Assembly: GCA_009926295.1 (NCBI GenBank)
Contig: RFPF01000027.1
Location: 1 to 19,096 of the forward strand
DNA length: 19,096 bases
Direction: 5' to 3'
Origin: Planctomycetia bacterium
GTDB lineage: Bacteria > Planctomycetota > Planctomycetia > Pirellulales > UBA1268
Translations under genes and position numbers: made by a program
Shown: piece after piece, positions 14,769 to 19,096 of the stretch
Layout: each line of letters opens with the position of its first letter
How positions within the stretch are numbered: position 1 is the stretch's first letter
The notes under the pieces: model-generated
What the model was told of the DNA's origin: nothing
What the model saw: the letters and a program-made list of their open reading frames with translations, nothing else
Database searches by the model: none

Positions 14769-15722
14769 ATGCTTGGTTTTCGGTCGAAGAAGGCACGGAG
14801 CCTGTCGAGCGCCGACGTCGTGTGGGGCTTCGCGAACATCCTCGGCAGGCATCCGCGCGGTCCGGCCGAGGTCGAGCCCTTCCTGGCGTCCTGCGTCGAC
14901 TTCCGGGACATGGTGCGGAAGCTCGTCGCCATGCCCGAATTCGTGACGCGGCGGACGGTGGCGACCGACGGCTTCGTCTACGACGACTCCGCCGTCGTGC
15001 AGGAGCGAGCCGGAACCATTCTCCGCCGGCTCGAGCCGATGCGGGCGACGCAGCACGGCAAGATCCGCATCGGCAAGGAGGCCGACGGGGGCTACGTCAT
15101 GCTCGATGACTTCACCGGCATCGGGGCGGCCTATTCGATCGGCATCTGCGACGAGGTGTCGTGGGATGTCGCGATGGCCGAACGGGGCATCGACGTGTTT
15201 CAGTACGACCACACCATCGACCGGCTTCCGGTGGAGCACCCGCGTTTTCACTGGTCGAAGACGGGCCTGGGACCGCGGACGACCTCCGAACTCGAGACAC
15301 TGCCGCGCCTGCTCGACCGGAACGGCCACCATGGCCGCGACGACCTGCTGCTCAAGTGCGACATCGAGGGCTGCGAATGGGATGTGCTCGCCGGACTACC
15401 GGACGACTGCCTGCGGCACTTCAGGCAAATCGTGATCGAGATCCATTTCCTCGAACGCCTGGCCGATCCGGAGTTCGCGGCGGTGGTCGAGCGGGCTGTT
15501 GCGGTGCTCACCGCCGGGCACCGCGTGATCCACGTCCATGCCAACAACCACCGCCCGTATTCGCTCGTCGGCGGCATCCCCGTGCCCTCGGTGCTCGAGC
15601 TGACGCTCGTGCGCACGCGGGACGTGGGGCTGGAGACGAGCGACGAGCTGTTCCCTGGCCCGCTCGACTCCCCCTGCTACAAGGGGCGGGCGGATTTCCG
15701 GCTCGGGGCCTTCCGCTTCTGA
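14769..15722 (+). CDS. FkbM/Methyltransf_22-type SAM methyltransferase with a helical N-terminal domain
   Basis: 317 residues from ATG 14769, with GAGG at 14756-14759 as ribosome site; the upstream in-frame extension overlaps the previous gene and is rejected. Residues ~1-62 look helical, with an ILGRHP motif (24-29) and MPEF (55-58), similar to the LGR-P...SPEF pattern of DUF4214-like linkers often joined to glycan enzymes. The catalytic part begins around 97: IRIGKEADGGYVMLDD (99-114), motif I region YSIGICDEVSWD (122-133), FQYDHTI (144-150), and LLKCDIEGCEWDVL (194-207), the FkbM-family DIEG(A/C)E signature. This family usually O-methylates sugars. It lies 32 nt after the double glycosyltransferase, so it probably methylates the same glycan. 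Family confident, acceptor unknown. Confidence 0.82.
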   Translation: MLGFRSKKARSLSSADVVWGFANILGRHPRGPAEVEPFLASCVDFRDMVRKLVAMPEFVTRRTVATDGFVYDDSAVVQERAGTILRRLEPMRATQHGKIRIGKEADGGYVMLDDFTGIGAAYSIGICDEVSWDVAMAERGIDVFQYDHTIDRLPVEHPRFHWSKTGLGPRTTSELETLPRLLDRNGHHGRDDLLLKCDIEGCEWDVLAGLPDDCLRHFRQIVIEIHFLERLADPEFAAVVERAVAVLTAGHRVIHVHANNHRPYSLVGGIPVPSVLELTLVRTRDVGLETSDELFPGPLDSPCYKGRADFRLGAFRF

Positions 15723-15744
15723 CCGAATCCGACGCAAATCGCCG

Positions 15745-15773
15745 TTCGTACGGGGACATCAGCCTGCTAGTGT
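15745..15773 (+). promoter_or_regulatory. Candidate promoter giving a leaderless gmd transcript
   Basis: TTCGTA (15745-15750), a 17-nt spacer, then TGC-TAGTGT (-10 at 15768-15773), exactly 6 nt before ATG 15780. This spacing would start transcription on the A of ATG. No SD sequence precedes gmd, which fits. Each hexamer matches only 3 of 6 consensus bases. Confidence 0.3.
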
Positions 15774-15779
15774 CCCGCC

Positions 15780-16784
15780 ATGGTGACCCAGCACGGCGGG
15801 CGAAAGACGGCCCTCATCTGCGGCGTCGGTGGACAGGATGGCGGCTATCTCGCCGCCCATCTGCTCGGGCTCGGATACCGGGTCGTGGGGACGAGCCGCG
15901 ACGCCCAGGCGAGCCGCTTCGAGAGCCTCGTGCGGCTCGGAATCCGCGACCAGGTCGCCGTGGAGTCGATGTCGCTCGTCGATTTTCGTTCGACCATGCA
16001 GGTGATTTCGCGGACACGGCCGGACGAGATCTACAACCTCGCCGGCCAGACGTCCGTGAGGCTGTCGTTCGACCAGCCGGCCGAGACGTTCGAAAGCATC
16101 GTCATCGGCACGCTGAACGTGCTCGAGTCGATCCGGATGCTGGGCGGGCCGATCCGCCTCTACAACGCGGGCAGCTCGGAGATGTTCGGCAACACGCCCG
16201 ACGAGCCGGCGAGCGAGAAGACGGTGCTTCGGCCATGCAGCCCGTACGGGATCGCGAAGGCGACGGCCTTCTGGCAGGTCGCCCAGTACCGAGAGGCCTA
16301 CGGGATCGCCGCCTGTACGGGCATCCTGTTCAACCACGAGAGTCCTCTGCGCCCCGAGCGATTCGTGACGCAGAAGATCGTGGCTGCCGCGTGCCGGATC
16401 GCCGCCGGTGAGCAGCGGACGCTTTCCCTCGGTGATCTGTCGGTGCGGAGGGACTGGGGATGGGCCCCCGAATACGTGGTCGCGATGCACAAGATGCTCC
16501 AAGGTGAGTCGGTCGAGGACTACGTCATCGCGACGGGCGTGACGAGTAGCCTCGAGGAGTTCGTCGCGGAGGCCTTCGCCGCGGTCGGCCTCGGGTGGAG
16601 GGAGCACGTCGAGACCGATCCACTGCTGAAGCGACCGAGTGAAATCCAGTGCGGCCGGGCCGACGTCACGCGTGCCGCCAACCGACTCGGGTGGCGTGCC
16701 CGCTTCACCATGCGGGACGTCGCGCGCATGATGGTCGAGGCGCGTCTGGCGCAGGTGCGGCCTCCGCTGCGGCGAGCAGGGTGA
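15780..16784 (+). CDS. gmd: GDP-mannose 4,6-dehydratase
   Basis: 334 residues. Extended SDR enzyme converting GDP-D-mannose to GDP-4-keto-6-deoxy-D-mannose, precursor of fucose, D-rhamnose and perosamine. Visible: ALICGVGGQDGGYL (11-24), YNLAGQTSVRLSFDQP (85-100), AGSSEMFG (130-137; S133-E134 where many Gmd have TSE), SPYGIAKA (Y156, K160), GILFNHESPLRPERFVT (181-197) almost identical to the Gmd signature, and RRDWGWAPEYV. The NHESP block separates it from dTDP-glucose dehydratases. It is 57 nt after the methyltransferase and may have its own leaderless promoter. No fcl (fucose synthase) is visible downstream, so the end product is open. Converges with the methyltransferase to the right. Confidence 0.92.
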   Translation: MVTQHGGRKTALICGVGGQDGGYLAAHLLGLGYRVVGTSRDAQASRFESLVRLGIRDQVAVESMSLVDFRSTMQVISRTRPDEIYNLAGQTSVRLSFDQPAETFESIVIGTLNVLESIRMLGGPIRLYNAGSSEMFGNTPDEPASEKTVLRPCSPYGIAKATAFWQVAQYREAYGIAACTGILFNHESPLRPERFVTQKIVAAACRIAAGEQRTLSLGDLSVRRDWGWAPEYVVAMHKMLQGESVEDYVIATGVTSSLEEFVAEAFAAVGLGWREHVETDPLLKRPSEIQCGRADVTRAANRLGWRARFTMRDVARMMVEARLAQVRPPLRRAG

Positions 16785-16839
16785 AGCGATCGGCCGGCCC
16801 GCAGGCAGATGCGGCGGTGGCGACGGGACGACCGCCCGA

Positions 16840-17770
16840 CTATCCGCGCCGCGATCCGAGGGCCGCCATCTGACGGGCCACGCGGGTCACTTCCCGCACC
16901 ACCTTGCCGGGGATTCCCCGGGGAGCCGACGCCGGTGGGCGCCGCACCCGAGCCCGCGCTGCCTGCAGGCCCTCCGCCGCCAGGCAGCGCCGCAGGAGCG
17001 TCTCGCGCGTCGAGAAGTAGTCGTCGTCCGAACGGGCGTTCTCGACGTCGGCCGGACACAGGTCGACGAAGAATTCCAGCCCTTGGGGCTCGGAGATTCG
17101 TGCGATGCGGAGCGGCACCAGGCCGAACGCGCGCACGTCGTGAAGGAGCAGCTCGAACGACTCGGGCGTGAAGGCCCAGCAGTGGGTGTCGATGTAGCCC
17201 TCGGGCACATGGCCGTCCGGGCCGAACCATGCCCGGTAGAAGTCGAGGGTTTTCCACACCGGCGTCCACCGGCCATCTTCGCCCAGCGTGCTGCGGTGGG
17301 CCTCCTCGCGGAACGCCTGGTAGATCGTGGGCTTCGTCCGTCGCCCGTGGAAGGCCTCGAGCCACTCGGAGACGTCGGAGATCGGCCGGAAGTGATCGAA
17401 GCAGAACCGCTTGTCCGGAACGGCCATCCGCAGCGTGCCCTGGCCGCCCAGCACCGCGGCGCACTGCCTGAGAAAGCGGATCGGATCGGGAAGGTGTTCG
17501 AAATTGTGGGATGACAGAATCCAGTCGTACTTCCTGCCGGCCCCGTATTTTGCGACCGTCAGGTCGGCGAGATCGCAGGCCGATCCCACGAGGTCCACGT
17601 CCTCGATGGCGGGAACGCGGGTCGGGCCGAGGTTGGGATCGGCGGCGGCTCGGGTTCGCAGTTCGTCAGCGTCGAAGACGTCGATCGTGGTGACCCGATA
17701 GCCGGGGGCCGATTTCGAGCACGTCGGAATTCTTGCCGATGCCGTCGCGGAGAATCTTGAGGCGGTCCAT
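16840..17770 (-). pseudogene. Class I SAM-dependent methyltransferase, interrupted by a frameshift
   Basis: Two frames are needed. The start is ATG 17770 with an ideal GAGGAA ribosome site (17784-17779). Its frame encodes MDRLKILRDGI...VLEIGP, the SAM-binding motif I, then runs into a TGA near 17666. The rest is in another frame, picking up at GYRVTTIDVFD just after the break and continuing to TAG 16840: SSHNFEHLPDPIRFL, PDKRFCFDHFRP and WAFTPESFELLL, all typical of the family. The break lies at about 17701-17711, at a G5 run (C5 on the coding strand). Relatives, as I recall them, carry about ten more residues between EIGP and the G-aromatic, so a ~29-nt deletion is as likely as one extra base. 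The restored protein would have about 310-320 residues. Probably a sugar or lipid methyltransferase. It may be a real pseudogene or an assembly error. Confidence 0.8.
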
Positions 17771-17778
17771 CGACTGGG

Positions 17779-17784
17779 TTCCTC
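17779..17784 (-). promoter_or_regulatory. Ribosome binding site that fixes the methyltransferase start
   Basis: GAGGAA on the minus strand lies 8 nt before ATG 17770. It shows that the native start is in the frame that encodes MDRLKIL, not in the long open frame that reaches 18045. It is therefore key evidence for the frameshift. Confidence 0.6.
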
Positions 17785-17792
17785 GTGGCGAG

Positions 17793-17817
17793 TGTGGGCA
17801 CCCACATCCCCTGTGGG
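17793..17817. repeat. Alternating inverted-repeat arms, possible operator or hairpin
   Basis: TGTGGG-CA-CCCACA-TCCCC-TGTGGG. The first two arms make a near-perfect 14-bp palindrome; the second and third make a 6-bp stem with a 5-nt loop. It lies 23 nt upstream of the methyltransferase start, over its likely promoter region. Confidence 0.4.
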
Positions 17818-18022
17818 AGGGGCGGGTCGGTCGGAGGGTAGCTGGGCGCAGGCGAGACGCGGAAGCCCGTTGTCGGCATGCCCGAGAGGTCGATGCGGGG
17901 AGATGGGCGAACTGAGGAGGTTTTTGTTTCGCCCGTCGCAACTCCTCTTCACCAGGCCAGTCCTGTTTTGGGACAACCTCCGACAAGGGCAGGAAGTTCG
18001 TCCCAGCCGCTTGGCGATAGTC

Positions 18023-19096
18023 ATGACCGCTTTGCGCTCGCACACTTACCGACTTCTTGCCATCTGTGGCGGGCAGCCACGCTTCGCCACCCCGCGGCAT
18101 GTCGGCGCGCCGACGATCCCTGATCGCCGGACGCTCCATGCGCGGATCGACGAGATCCTCGACACTCGCCGGCTCACGAACGACGGCCCGTTCGTGAAGG
18201 AGTTCGAGGCCCGGCTCGGACGGCTCAATGGCGACGTCGAGGTCGTGGCGGTCTGCAACGCGACGGTCGGCATGCAGATGCTGTTCAAGGCACTCGACCT
18301 CCGGGGCGAGGTGATCCTCCCCTCGTTCACGTTCGTCGCCACGGCCCACGCCTGCCTGTGGGAGGGGCTGGAGCCGGTGTTCGCCGACGTGGAGCGCGGC
18401 TCGCACACGCTCGATCCCGCGTGCGTCGCCCGGCAGGTGGGCCCTGAGACCGCCGCGATCGTGGGCGTGCATCTCTGGGGGCGCATGTGCCGCATCCGCG
18501 AACTCGAGGCGATTGCCCGCGACCGCGACGTGCCGCTCGTGTTCGATGCCGCCCACGCCCTCGGCTGCACCCACGAAGGCGTACCGATGGGTCGGCTGGG
18601 CACCGCCTCGGTCGTGAGCTTTCATGCCACGAAGTTCGTCCAGAGCCTCGAAGGGGGCGCAATCCTCACGGCCGATCGCGCCCTCGCCGACCGGCTCCGG
18701 CTGCTGCGAAACTTCGGCTTCCAGGGGTTCGACAACGTCGTCGCCCTCGGCACCAACGCGAAGATGAACGACCGCGATGGGGCTGGGCAGCCTCGAGGCG
18801 CTCGACACGCTGATCGCGACCAACCGGGCCAACCGCGCGGCCTACCGGCACGCCCTCGCGGGCCTGCCGGGCCTCACCCTCTACGAGTTCGACGAGCGGG
18901 AGGTGAACAACTTCCAATACCTGATCGTGGAGGTCGATCCGCGGGCCTGTCCGTTCACCCGCGACGAACTCGTCGCGATCCTCCAGGCTGAAAACGTGAT
19001 CGCCCGCCGCTACTTCACGCCCGGCTGCCACCGCAGCATGCCCTACCGGGCCCGGCCGCGGCGCGGCACCGATCCCCTGCCCGTCACCGAATCGCT
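18023..19096 (+). pseudogene. DegT/DnrJ/EryC1-type sugar aminotransferase, frameshifted and cut by the right edge
   Basis: PLP-dependent aminotransferase of nucleotide 4-keto sugars. ATG 18023 is the best start (GGQPRFATPRHVG at 16-28 matches the family N-terminus), but it has no clear ribosome site; the frame is open further upstream to 17792. Visible: LTNDGPFVKEFE (51-62), CNATVGMQ (78-85), ILPSFTFVAT (98-107), FDAAHALG (174-181; D175 binds the PLP ring) and SFHATKFVQSLEGG (199-212; K204 the Schiff-base lysine). At GTNAKMND (243-250) the frame breaks. From 18774 another frame continues with AMGLGSLEALDTLIATNRAN to the edge. Relatives have KMN(E/D)xxAAMGL, so an 8-nt deletion right after 18772 would explain it exactly. 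With gmd upstream, the substrate could be a GDP- or dTDP-4-keto-6-deoxy sugar. Confidence 0.82.

Larger units (their letters stand above)
17771..18022. other. Divergent intergenic region between methyltransferase and aminotransferase
   Basis: About 250 nt, the longest spacer in the window. It contains three alternating arms, TGTGGG (17793-17798), CCCACA (17801-17806) and TGTGGG (17812-17817), so the middle arm can pair with either neighbour. A GAGGAGG followed by T5 (17914-17925) is not followed by a suitable start. Promoters for both flanking genes should lie here, but I see no convincing pair of hexamers. No tRNA or coding signal recognised. Confidence 0.4.

Noticed and set aside
12274..14796. 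840-residue minus-strand open frame
   Set aside because: Antisense of the double glycosyltransferase; composition is that of a shadow frame and no motif is seen.
17701..17711. Programmed ribosomal frameshift in the methyltransferase
   Set aside because: There is no slippery heptamer with a downstream stem that I can see, and residues seem to be missing at the junction, which slippage alone would not explain.
17666..18832. 388-residue minus-strand open frame
   Set aside because: Only its last ~22 residues before the break (from ATG 17770) are real coding sequence of the methyltransferase; the rest is antisense to the aminotransferase.
1..19096. CRISPR array, tRNA, rRNA, insertion sequence or phage gene
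   Set aside because: No regularly spaced repeats, cloverleaf, transposase motif or terminal repeats were found on reading both strands.

Overview
The window is GC-rich, densely coded, bacterial chromosomal DNA with no rRNA, tRNA, CRISPR array, insertion sequence or phage gene that I can see. The GC bias, the CvpA-like protein carrying Ca-binding 'DTDGNG' motifs and a cadherin-like domain, the large set of exopolysaccharide and glycosyl/methyl-transferase genes, and weak or missing Shine-Dalgarno (SD) sequences at several starts suggest a planctomycete (Pirellulales-like) genome. That taxonomic guess is inference; there is no marker gene here to prove it.

Left part (1-7.8 kb): an energy-metabolism block on the minus strand. 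From upstream to downstream in the direction of transcription it holds sucC and sucD (succinyl-CoA ligase), then lutA, lutB and lutC (L-lactate utilisation Fe-S complex; lutC runs off the left edge). The lut genes are in the usual A-B-C order and orientation. However, lutA is separated from lutB by two plus-strand genes: a type II secretion/type IV pilus-type ATPase with an unusual membrane-embedded N-terminus, and a CvpA-like membrane protein with a C-terminal cadherin-like domain. These two are 4 nt apart and look translationally coupled.

Right part (7.8-19.1 kb): a surface-polysaccharide locus. A minus-strand glycosyltransferase (7826-8791) diverges from a plus-strand run of rfbC-like, rfbA, rfbD and rfbB (dTDP-L-rhamnose synthesis). 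The run continues with a 797-residue GT4-GT2 double glycosyltransferase, an FkbM/Methyltransf_22-type methyltransferase, and a GDP-mannose 4,6-dehydratase. A minus-strand SAM methyltransferase and a plus-strand DegT/DnrJ-type sugar aminotransferase (cut by the right edge) follow. Together they would supply dTDP-rhamnose and a GDP-4-keto-6-deoxy sugar, possibly aminated, plus the transferases and methylases that assemble and decorate a glycan.

The most notable observations are reading-frame breaks in both the last methyltransferase and the aminotransferase, each at a highly conserved motif and only about 1.1 kb apart. Next come the membrane-anchored secretion ATPase coupled to a CvpA-cadherin fusion, the interrupted lut operon, a divergent RmlC, and candidate leaderless promoters in front of lutA and gmd. 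I see no clear evidence for a wholly new multi-gene system. The gspE-like/CvpA-cadherin pair is the best candidate for something undescribed.
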